Part shown: positions 1 to 6,181 of the stretch, piece by piece
Position numbering within the stretch: position 1 is the stretch's first letter
Layout of the letters: each line of letters opens with the position of its first letter
DNA from: Enterococcus lemanii
GTDB taxonomy: Bacteria > Bacillota > Bacilli > Lactobacillales > Enterococcaceae
Length of the DNA stretch: 43,136 nt
Direction: 5' to 3'
Assembly (NCBI RefSeq): GCF_016909125.1
Contig: NZ_JAFBFD010000028.1
Span: forward strand, 1-43,136
The notes under the pieces: model-generated
What the model was told of the DNA's origin: nothing
What the model saw: the letters and a program-made list of their open reading frames with translations, nothing else
The model's database searches: none
Position numbers and translations under genes: made by a program

Positions 1-222
1 AACGGTTTATGGTCGTGGTCATATACAGTTGATGATCGTATTAAAAATTTACAGACATTTGAGAGTGTCGCGAATTCTTCAATTACTGATTTAAAAAATT
101 GGCGCACCGGAGCTACTAAATCGTTAACTGATTTAAGAACAGATGTTAACGGTTTATGGACGTGGTCATATACAGTTGATGATCGCATTAAAAATTTACA
201 GACATTTGAGAGTGTTGCAAAT
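1..222 (+). repeat. In-frame tandem repeat, 147-bp period
   Basis: Two copies of a segment begin at bases 1 and 148 and match almost perfectly for about 75 bp, differing mainly at third positions. Each encodes a segment starting NGLW(S/T)WSYTVDDRIKNLQ, so the protein period is 49 residues. The first copy starts at the window edge, so more copies probably lie to the left. Confidence 0.85.
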
Positions 223-1446
223 ACTTCTATTAATAATCATGAAAATCGCATTAAATCAATAGAAAATTGGAATCTTACAGATATGATTGACTTAGCAATT
301 GTTGTACATGCGATTGATGTTGTTCGTGATCGTACAATAGATGTTAAGACTGCAGTTGATAGCTTAAAAACAACGCTAATCGCCCAAATTTTACTAGTAA
401 CAAATGCTCTAAGTGGTATTAAAACAGAAATTGTTAATTTTGCTAGTTTGTTTAAATCGAATGGAGCGTTTCAAACTTTTTTAACAGGTACGATAAAAAG
501 TCAAACGTTAGCGATTGTGGACGGTTTAGCAATGATTGATGAAACAATCAAGACAACTTTTTCAAACTATTTTACGGACTCTAAAAATGGTGTTTTTTGG
601 GTCGCTTACAAGAAGTTTAGCGATTTTCAAATGGCTGTATTTTTTGGTGTCTTATTCGAAACACTTCGCGAAGATTGGGATAAAAATTGGACTGAAATTT
701 TAATTTCTTGGAATCTTACAAATGATTTGTTGCTTTTAAATAATAACTGGTCAGAGATAATGAATGATTGGCTTGATATGATTAATACTAAATTAATCAG
801 CACAAATGACATTTTAGCAATTGTTACAAATTGGCTTAAACTGATTTACGAAAAACCAAGTATACCAGCAGTTGTTAATGTTCCGCCTTTTGATTATGCA
901 CGTTTAGAAAAAATGTTAAAAGATTTGAATATTTCACCAGGCGAAGCCGAAGAAGGTTGGTTTGGTAAATTGATGCGTAAACTACTTGAAGAAATTGTTA
1001 AAGGTGGTTTCAGTTTATTAGAAACAGCTATTAAAACGCTTGGTAGTCTATTAGAAACTGCAATTAATAATGTTGGTAGTACGTTGAGTAAGCTTTTAGA
1101 TTTTTTTGATAGTTTACTAGATAAGATAATTGCGTTGCTTATACCTAAAAATATGGACTTTTTAACAGCTAGTTTTGAACAAGTGAAATTGAAATTTGAT
1201 GTAAAATTCAGTGGTTTCTTGTCGCTAGCTGATGATATTAAAGAAATGTTTCAACCGATTCAAAAAGATGTTGCGTCTGAACTTACTTTTGATTTTTTGG
1301 GGGTAGAATTTAAGCCTGAAATGAGTATATTAGATAGTTTTGTTCCTAAATTTAGAGGTTTAGCGGCTTTAATGCTTTGGTTTAATACTGGTTGGTATGT
1401 CTTTAGGCGATTTACTGGGGGAGGCGATTTAATCAATGATAATTGA
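1..1446 (+). CDS. Large adsorption/minor tip protein of filamentous phage (pIII-like), 5' end missing
   Basis: The reading frame is open from base 1, so the start lies outside the window; at least 481 residues are visible. The N-terminal visible part has 49-residue repeats rich in W, D, L and N that look helical. The middle is predicted helical (for example near 1010-1140, amphipathic with leucines). The C terminus has a hydrophobic segment (AALMLWFNTGWYVF) followed by a basic turn (RRF), the single membrane anchor expected of a pIII-type protein held in the host membrane before virion release. It overlaps the next small hydrophobic gene by 11 bp and lies upstream of the Zot ATPase, as pIII does in filamentous phages. 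There is no sequence match I recognise, so the role is inferred from position and anchor. An internal ATG at 283 is not the real start, because the repeats upstream are in frame. Confidence 0.7.
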   Translation, partial: NGLWSWSYTVDDRIKNLQTFESVANSSITDLKNWRTGATKSLTDLRTDVNGLWTWSYTVDDRIKNLQTFESVANTSINNHENRIKSIENWNLTDMIDLAIVVHAIDVVRDRTIDVKTAVDSLKTTLIAQILLVTNALSGIKTEIVNFASLFKSNGAFQTFLTGTIKSQTLAIVDGLAMIDETIKTTFSNYFTDSKNGVFWVAYKKFSDFQMAVFFGVLFETLREDWDKNWTEILISWNLTNDLLLLNNNWSEIMNDWLDMINTKLISTNDILAIVTNWLKLIYEKPSIPAVVNVPPFDYARLEKMLKDLNISPGEAEEGWFGKLMRKLLEEIVKGGFSLLETAIKTLGSLLETAINNVGSTLSKLLDFFDSLLDKIIALLIPKNMDFLTASFEQVKLKFDVKFSGFLSLADDIKEMFQPIQKDVASELTFDFLGVEFKPEMSILDSFVPKFRGLAALMLWFNTGWYVFRRFTGGGDLINDN

Positions 1447-1684
1447 GTTATTAACAGGTTTAATTTTCGGGTTAGTCGATTTACTTCTTTCAGTTGTTCC
1501 GTCTGTTGAAATTAATTTTTCAATGCCTGATACAACTTTTTTTAGAGAAATGCTTGGCCTTGCTGATTATTTTTTTCCAGTTGGTACTATGATCGCTTGT
1601 ATATCAGTAATTATATCAGTTCAAAATATAAATTTTATTTTAAAAATATTTAATTTCATTTATAAAAAAATTCCGTTTATTTAA
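1436..1684 (+). CDS. Small hydrophobic virion protein (pVI-like)
   Basis: 82 residues. There are two hydrophobic stretches, about residues 2-24 and 44-65, separated by a short polar loop, with a basic C terminus (KKIPFI). Its ATG overlaps the end of the adsorption-protein gene, with a GGGGGAGG ribosome site 12 bases upstream, so translation is probably coupled. Position between the pIII-like and Zot genes matches gene VI of filamentous phages, whose product is a small multi-pass membrane protein at the virion end. No recognisable family; function inferred from size, hydrophobicity and order. Confidence 0.6.
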   Translation: MIIELLTGLIFGLVDLLLSVVPSVEINFSMPDTTFFREMLGLADYFFPVGTMIACISVIISVQNINFILKIFNFIYKKIPFI

Positions 1685-1686
1685 TA

Positions 1687-1740
1687 AAAATTGTTTTGTA
1701 GGGAAGTTTGCTTTAGCAAACGAACCTACAAAATAATTTT
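1687..1740 (+). other. Long interrupted hairpin between pVI-like gene and zot
   Basis: Outer arms 1694-1702 and 1725-1733 are perfectly complementary (TTTTGTAGG / CCTACAAAA) and extend outward through A/T pairs to 1687 and 1740. After a symmetric GAA/GAA internal loop, inner arms 1706-1712 and 1715-1721 (GTTTGCT / AGCAAAC) close on a 2-base loop. The structure ends 24 bases before the zot start. It could be a transcription attenuator that lowers zot expression, or a filamentous-phage packaging signal, which is typically an imperfect hairpin. Confidence 0.6.
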
Positions 1741-1764
1741 ATTGATAAAAGAAAGGTTATTAAC

Positions 1765-2466
1765 ATGGGGAAAAGAATTTTATTATTAAAATATATGTGG
1801 AAAGATTATAAACATGCTAGAGCATTGAAAAAGCAGGGGATAATTCCTTTTAGTGACTTTGGTTTAACTTTGTTTACTGGGAGGCAAGGAGCAGGCAAAA
1901 CAATGAGCATGGTGCATGAAGCGGAACAACTTCGTTTGAAATATCCTAATTTATACATTTGTTCGAATTTTGGTTATGTGCATGAAAATGAAAGTTTAAA
2001 AAGTTTAACGGATATTACAAACGCTGTTTTAAGAGCGAATGAAGTGGGCGCTTGTGGAACGTTGATTTTGTGGGACGAAATTCAAAATGATTTTGATAGT
2101 TTTAGTAAAGTTTCGAGAGATGTTTTAAGAGTGGTTACGCAACAAAGAAAGCAAGGAATTAAGATTTTAGGTACTTCACAAGTGTTTACTCGTGTTAGCA
2201 AAGCTTTGAGAGAACAAACATTTAACGTTGTGATGTGTCGTACTATTTTTAAACGTTGGACTGTTAGCCGCTTCTATGATGCTGATGAATATAATCATAA
2301 TATAGATAGACCTGAAGAAAAAAGAAAAATGTTTCCATTAAGAAAAGTTAGTTTTGTACAGACAGACGAATTAAGAGAACTTTACGATTCATATGCAGTT
2401 ATTCGCACTTTACAAGAGCAAGCGAAAGAAGAAAAGAAAAATACAAATGTTTATGTTATGAATTAA
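1765..2466 (+). CDS. zot: Zot/pI-family phage assembly ATPase
   Basis: 233 residues. Walker A is GRQGAGKT at residues 39-46 and Walker B is LILWDE at 100-105. The following QQRKQGIKILGTSQ segment and VSKALREQ match the conserved second half of the Zonular occludens toxin (Zot) domain family. In filamentous phages this protein drives assembly and export of the virion through the host membrane. It is shorter than Ff pI (348 residues) and lacks the usual transmembrane helix and outer C-terminal domain, which would suit a Gram-positive host without an outer membrane. The ATG is preceded by AAAGG about 10 bases upstream. It is the hallmark gene identifying this element as an inovirus. Confidence 0.9.
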   Translation: MGKRILLLKYMWKDYKHARALKKQGIIPFSDFGLTLFTGRQGAGKTMSMVHEAEQLRLKYPNLYICSNFGYVHENESLKSLTDITNAVLRANEVGACGTLILWDEIQNDFDSFSKVSRDVLRVVTQQRKQGIKILGTSQVFTRVSKALREQTFNVVMCRTIFKRWTVSRFYDADEYNHNIDRPEEKRKMFPLRKVSFVQTDELRELYDSYAVIRTLQEQAKEEKKNTNVYVMN

Positions 2467-2818
2467 TAACGAACGATTGGCTTGCCTGGTGTCATTACAA
2501 ATGCTACAAAAAGACGAACTATGTTGATGCCTGGTGTGCCTAAATTATATGTATTTACGAACTTTAAAAAGTGGTTGTTGCGTGATTTTGTCAAGTATAA
2601 ATGTCTGACTGTAGCGTGAGCGAAAGGAATTTATGCCTTGATAAAAATAATCTAAAAACCATCAAGAAATGTTTTTCGGTATGCAATGCCGAAAAGCCTG
2701 CCACTTGGCGAAAGGTTCCCCTTTTGAGAAAGGGGGAAGGGGGATAAGATTAAAAAAATTTAGGGGTTTGACCCTTTTTAAAGGGGCAAGGTCTTATTTT
2801 TAGAAAGGTGTTTATACT
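2467..2818 (+). other. Prophage intergenic region with hairpins, candidate replication origin
   Basis: 352 bases without a convincing gene. Hairpins: 2673-2682 with 2686-2695 (TTTTCGGTAT / ATGCCGAAAA, 3-base loop), 2718-2724 with 2729-2735 (CCCCTTT / AAAGGGG, 4-base loop), and 2772-2777 with 2780-2785 (CCCTTT / AAAGGG), the last followed by a T-rich run at 2791-2800. Two copies of TGCCTGGTGT (near 2484 and 2528) could be short iterons. Filamentous phages carry their plus- and minus-strand origins as clustered hairpins in the main intergenic region, and this is the only long gap in the visible prophage. The third hairpin may also terminate the structural-gene transcript. Confidence 0.5.
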
Positions 2819-3070
2819 ATGTTTGAAATGATAGTAAAAAAAATAGTTTTAGAAAATTATCGCGATCGTTTTTTTCAAGTGATTTATTTAGAAACGCCAC
2901 AAAAGCAAGTTTTTTCTTTTAAAGTGAATAAAAAAATAGATTTGACTGAATTTAAAGAAAAAGATAAAGTTCTTGTTACTTTTTCGATTACAAAAAAAGG
3001 GATTTCTAACACGCCTTATTTTTTTATCAACTCTATTAAACATGTTATTTTAAAAGGGGCGGATAGTTAG
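2819..3070 (+). CDS. Small phage protein, putative ssDNA-binding protein (pV-like)
   Basis: 83 residues, predicted to be mostly beta-strand, lysine-rich, with alternating hydrophobic residues (FFQVIYLET, QVFSFKVN, KVLVTFSITKK), like a small OB-type fold. The filamentous-phage pV protein is 87 residues long and lies next to the replication gene; this gene directly abuts rep, with its stop codon touching the rep ATG. A ribosome site AAAGGTG precedes the ATG. I recognise no conserved motif, so the ssDNA-binding role is inferred from size, composition and position. A regulatory or replication accessory role is also possible. Confidence 0.5.
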   Translation: MFEMIVKKIVLENYRDRFFQVIYLETPQKQVFSFKVNKKIDLTEFKEKDKVLVTFSITKKGISNTPYFFINSIKHVILKGADS

Positions 3071-4195
3071 ATGATAGATGAAAAACAAAAAAATCCCCCC
3101 TCTACTAACAGGGGGGGTATCACACCAAGCTTAAAACCTCTAACCTCTTGTGTAGACTGGTTTTCCTGCACTTTTTTCAATGTCAAAAACTGGGAAGAAA
3201 TTGCAGCTGCTTTTTTCTTAGATTCGAAAGATTTTGATTGTTCTGATGGTGGCATAAATGGTTATTCTAAAAAAGCTGTGAATGGTCATATTCAGATATT
3301 TTATGAGGGGCATTCTGCTACAATGGGTATGTTTATAAATTTGTCTGGTCAAGGCTGTAGACAACTAGAAGAAAATTTAGAAAAGTTAGGGTTAACTTGG
3401 GTTGATTTTTTTGGTTATATTGTTGGTTATCAAATTAATATCACTCGTTTAGATATTGCAATAGATGATTTTAAAGGCTATTTTAAAATTAAACAAATTG
3501 AAAAATGTGTGAAAAATGGGCTTGTTACTTCTCGTTTTCGTACCGCTCGGAATTTTGAAGAAATAGCGCTAGAAGATGGTTCTACGAAAGGACAAACAAT
3601 TTATTTTGGTAAAGGTGATGTTATGATTCGCTTTTATGATAAGTATCAAGAACGATTAGCAAATAATAAAATCTTTAATGATGATGTTACTTTTTGGCAA
3701 CGTACTGAATTACAGTTAAGAGGAAAAAGGGCTATGGCTGCTATTGATGTGATTATTCATGATTATAATGATTTAGGCGATTTTGTGAAAGGTGTGTTAA
3801 ATAAATATCTAGCGTTTAAGGTTAAGGGGAAAGATTCTCATAAAGATAGGTGGAAAAATGCTCGTTGGTGGGATAGTTTTTTGGGTGGTGTTGGTAAGAT
3901 TAGTTTATCAATGCAAGCGCCTGACAAGTCGGTTATGCGGTCTAAGCATTGGATTGATACACAAGTTCTAGGAAGCTTTGCAATGCTATATGAAGCATTA
4001 GGGAATGATTCATTATTATTTGATTACGCTGTGGCTCGTGGTCAAGCTCAAATGTCTGATAAGCAGAAGCAGATGGCTAGTGATTTTAAAATGGATATAA
4101 ACAAGCGTATTGCAATTAAAGATAAAATGAAACAAGATATAAAAGAATTGAAAAAAACTAATATAGATTGGATTGAATCGCTAACAAGTGTATAA
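3071..4195 (+). CDS. Rep_trans-family rolling-circle replication initiation protein
   Basis: 374 residues. The sequence fits the Rep_trans (replication initiation factor) family found in pT181-type plasmids and filamentous phages such as CTXphi (RstA). Recognisable parts are the N-terminal SCVDWFSCTF strand (26-35), the acidic strand NITRLDIAIDDF (123-134), probably metal-binding, and YFGKGDVMIRFYDKYQE (178-194), where Tyr178, Tyr189 and Tyr192 are candidate nicking tyrosines, followed by RTELQLRGKRA. It would nick the phage plus-strand origin and prime rolling-circle replication. The start abuts the previous gene, with AAAGGGG 13 bases upstream. A GC-rich stem-loop lies inside its 5' end. 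Confidence 0.85.
   Translation: MIDEKQKNPPSTNRGGITPSLKPLTSCVDWFSCTFFNVKNWEEIAAAFFLDSKDFDCSDGGINGYSKKAVNGHIQIFYEGHSATMGMFINLSGQGCRQLEENLEKLGLTWVDFFGYIVGYQINITRLDIAIDDFKGYFKIKQIEKCVKNGLVTSRFRTARNFEEIALEDGSTKGQTIYFGKGDVMIRFYDKYQERLANNKIFNDDVTFWQRTELQLRGKRAMAAIDVIIHDYNDLGDFVKGVLNKYLAFKVKGKDSHKDRWKNARWWDSFLGGVGKISLSMQAPDKSVMRSKHWIDTQVLGSFAMLYEALGNDSLLFDYAVARGQAQMSDKQKQMASDFKMDINKRIAIKDKMKQDIKELKKTNIDWIESLTSV
3095..3117 (+). other. GC-rich stem-loop inside the 5' end of rep, candidate nick site
   Basis: A run of six C (3095-3100) and a run of seven G (3111-3117) flank a 10-base loop, TCTACTAACA. The structure stands out in a very AT-rich element. Rolling-circle initiators often nick a loop presented by a GC stem. 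That it is the origin is inference. Confidence 0.4.
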
Positions 4196-4225
4196 TGTCT
4201 TTAAAAGCTTTGTGAGGAAAATAAA

Positions 4226-4429
4226 ATGATTGAATTTGACAATTTAAAAGAGTATTTAAAATGCGGTTTAGGTTTTACAGATTTATTTGAAGAAGAAATG
4301 TTTCATTATTTGTTAAAACGTGATGGAAAACTTTTTTATAATCCGAAAATAAAAATGATGTGTGATATAAATTTAACGCCAGTTTATTATGTAGAGCAGG
4401 TTTATACAGGTAGTAAGTCTTATTTATAG
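4226..4429 (+). CDS. Small prophage protein of unknown function
   Basis: 67 residues, acidic in the first half (IEFDNLKEYLKCGLGFTDLFEEEMF) and without a signal peptide or membrane segment. The ATG has a good GAGG ribosome site 8 bases upstream. It follows rep by 30 bases on the same strand and is the last gene before the dif site, so it is most likely the last gene of the phage replication transcript. I do not recognise it; size and position could suit a phage regulator or an accessory replication factor. Confidence 0.6.
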   Translation: MIEFDNLKEYLKCGLGFTDLFEEEMFHYLLKRDGKLFYNPKIKMMCDINLTPVYYVEQVYTGSKSYL

Positions 4430-4478
4430 TAAAAAAGAGCAAAAAAAATAAGCTCACAGGCTTCTTTAAGACTTAGCA

Positions 4479-4506
4479 ACTTTATATAATGTATATTATG
4501 TAAACT
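4479..4506 (+). other. dif: dif site (XerC/XerD recombination site), prophage attachment site
   Basis: 28 bp made of ACTTTATATAA, centre TGTATA, then TTATGTAAACT. The right arm is identical to the XerD arm of Bacillus subtilis dif as I recall it, and the left arm and centre fit the Firmicutes consensus. It lies 49 bases after the last phage gene and marks the change from + strand phage genes to mainly - strand chromosomal genes. As an attachment site it should recur at the left prophage end, outside this window. Confidence 0.88.
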
Positions 4507-4838
4507 AAAATAAAAATAAAATGAATATTGCTAAAATAGCTGTTTTTTCTCTTAGACCTCCCTCTTTTTAGCAACAGGCAGCTTAAATATTCTACTAATA
4601 CTTAAAACTAAGCAAATTCAATGTTTATCTTTTTTTATTTGTTCGATTTATTATCTTTGTAGTTTAATTGTTTTTTATTTAGCCCAGATTATTCATATTC
4701 ATTGGTATGGCCATAAAACATTATTAATAACTCAAGCATGTTTCTCTAATTTTAGAAACCACTAATAACGATTTCTAACTTTTCAATCGTTTGTTCTTTA
4801 TCAAACTAATTTTATCTTTACTGCTTATCAATTTCATT
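4507..4838. other. Non-coding stretch between dif and the mntE promoter
   Basis: AT-rich, no credible gene. Two small inverted repeats are visible: 4740-4745 with 4754-4759 (GTTTCT / AGAAAC) and 4767-4773 with 4785-4791 (AACGATT / AATCGTT). I saw no Mn2+-riboswitch-like sequence ahead of the exporter. Confidence 0.5.
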
Positions 4839-4867
4839 TTGACTTTTTATCAAATAAATGCTAGGAT
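4839..4867 (+). promoter_or_regulatory. Promoter of the CDF exporter gene
   Basis: -35 TTGACT at 4839-4844, 17-base spacer ending in an extended TGc, -10 TAGGAT at 4862-4867. It lies 37 bases before the start codon, with a strong AGGAGG ribosome site in between. Confidence 0.7.
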
Positions 4868-4904
4868 TTTTAAACTACCTAAATGAACGACAAGGAGGAT
4901 AAAA

Positions 4905-6050
4905 ATGAGGCAAAATGAACAACGGATTCGTGTGAAAGAAGGAATTCGAACTGGTATCTTTGGTTTAATAACAAATATTATCCTCGTTATTATAAAATTA
5001 ATTGCAGGGCTAATAGGTAATAGCGTCTCGATTATGGCGGATGCTATGAATAGTTTAGGTGATACTTTTAATTCTATATTAACAATTATGGGTTTTCATA
5101 TCGCCAATAAACCCGCTGATCGTGAGCACCCTTACGGTCATCAAAGAGCGGAATATTTAAGTGGCCTATTTACAGCAATTATCATTTCTTTTGTCGGGTT
5201 GCAATTTTTAATTAGCTCGATTCAAAAAATATTCAAACCTGAGGGCATTAATCGTTCCCCACTTGTTTTAATTTTATTAATCCTTTCTATTTTAATTAAG
5301 GGTGGACTGGCTTATTTTTATTATAAAAAAAACAAAAATATGGCTGTTCATTCAACAGCAATCGAAACATTAATGAAAGATAGCCTATATGATATGTTTA
5401 TGAACTTAGTTATCATCCTCTCTTATCTTGTTGAAACGCAATTTGGTTGGTTGATTGATGGTTATGTCGGAGTGTTTGTAGCGGCTATTATTTTGCGCGG
5501 CGGATATGATTCAATTAAAGATTCCTCAAATGACTTATTGGGCACTCGACCTGATCCTAATTTAATCTATCAAATGGAGGAAGTTCTAAATTCATATGAT
5601 AATCTCGTAGGCTATCATGACTTAGTTTTACATAAATATGGACCAAACATGTTCTTTGCTACGGTTGATATCGAAGTTGATTCTAGATGGGACTTGCTTC
5701 ATGCGCATCAAGTAACGGACGCAATAGAGAAAGAATTTAAAGATAAGTTTGCCATTCTTTTAGCCACGCATTTAGACCCAATTGTTTTGAATAATGACGA
5801 GCAAAACGCCCTCTATAAGGTAATTAAAGAAACTTTGAAATCCTACGATAAAAATTTCCATTTTCATGATTTTAGAGTTGAAGAAACAGCTACAGTATCG
5901 AATCTTCATTTTGATGTCGTTGTTCCGGATTCAATAACAACATCTGATGAAGAGTTATATCAAAAAATCACACACGATATCTATCATAAGATTGGCTACA
6001 AATACCATCTCTATATTGAATTTGATCGTAATTATGTTTTAAGTAAATAA
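4905..6050 (+). CDS. mntE: CDF-family cation exporter, Mn2+ type (MntE-like)
   Basis: 381 residues, a cation diffusion facilitator that exchanges a divalent metal for protons across the cytoplasmic membrane. Six hydrophobic segments occupy about residues 15-205, followed by a cytoplasmic domain. The transport-site pattern is Asn49-x3-Asp53 in TM2 and Asp159-x3-Asp163 in TM5. Streptococcal MntE uses Asn/Asp plus Asp/Asp in these positions, whereas Zn2+ exporters have a His, so Mn2+ is the likely substrate. The HPYGHQRAEY segment after TM2 is the usual CDF signature. It is a single gene with its own promoter and terminator, facing away from dif, one of only two + strand genes right of dif. A substrate other than Mn2+ is possible but less likely. 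Confidence 0.85.
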   Translation: MRQNEQRIRVKEGIRTGIFGLITNIILVIIKLIAGLIGNSVSIMADAMNSLGDTFNSILTIMGFHIANKPADREHPYGHQRAEYLSGLFTAIIISFVGLQFLISSIQKIFKPEGINRSPLVLILLILSILIKGGLAYFYYKKNKNMAVHSTAIETLMKDSLYDMFMNLVIILSYLVETQFGWLIDGYVGVFVAAIILRGGYDSIKDSSNDLLGTRPDPNLIYQMEEVLNSYDNLVGYHDLVLHKYGPNMFFATVDIEVDSRWDLLHAHQVTDAIEKEFKDKFAILLATHLDPIVLNNDEQNALYKVIKETLKSYDKNFHFHDFRVEETATVSNLHFDVVVPDSITTSDEELYQKITHDIYHKIGYKYHLYIEFDRNYVLSK

Positions 6051-6052
6051 GT

Positions 6053-6111
6053 AAAAAGATTGAAGGGTATTTGCTTAGTATTTCCCATTAAGCGCCCCTT
6101 CGATCTTTTTT
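6053..6111 (+). terminator. Terminator after mntE
   Basis: The arm AAAGATTGAAGGG pairs with CCCTTCGATCTTT (one G-T pair), followed by a T run at 6105-6111. Confidence 0.7.
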
Positions 6112-6124
6112 GAAACATTTGAAC

Positions 6125-6176
6125 AAAATAAAACGCACAGCTATTTCAAATCATGAAAAGGCGTGCGTTTTATTTT
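6125..6176 (-). terminator. Terminator after nifJ
   Basis: Perfect 14-base arms at 6125-6138 and 6163-6176 (AAAATAAAACGCAC and complement) with a 24-base loop, starting 5 bases after the nifJ stop. A/T-rich on both sides, so it may work in both directions. Confidence 0.8.
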
Positions 6177-6181
6177 AACGA

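Larger units (their letters stand above)
1..4506 (+). mobile_element. Inovirus-like (filamentous phage) prophage, right part, ending at dif
   Basis: The genes are co-oriented and in filamentous-phage order: large adsorption protein with a C-terminal membrane anchor, small hydrophobic virion protein, Zot/pI ATPase, structured intergenic region, small OB-like protein, rolling-circle initiator, small orphan gene. The block ends at a 28-bp dif site (4479-4506), after which chromosomal genes switch mainly to the - strand. The left end, expected to carry the major coat protein and the second dif copy, lies outside the window. No integrase is present, which fits XerC/XerD-dependent integration. Assignment rests on the Zot and Rep families plus gene order; the other virion roles are inferred. 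Confidence 0.85.

Noticed and set aside
1-222. Repeats that could suggest a CRISPR array
   Set aside because: Only two long copies, in frame inside a gene and differing at silent positions; this is a protein repeat.
2521-2619. Small ORF of 32 codons downstream of zot, in the same frame as zot after two stop codons
   Set aside because: No ribosome site, not membrane-like, and it lies in the hairpin-rich gap; a readthrough extension of Zot is possible but nothing supports it.
4507-4904. Possible Mn2+ riboswitch or phage remnant ahead of mntE
   Set aside because: No recognisable riboswitch core and no open frame; only two short inverted repeats.
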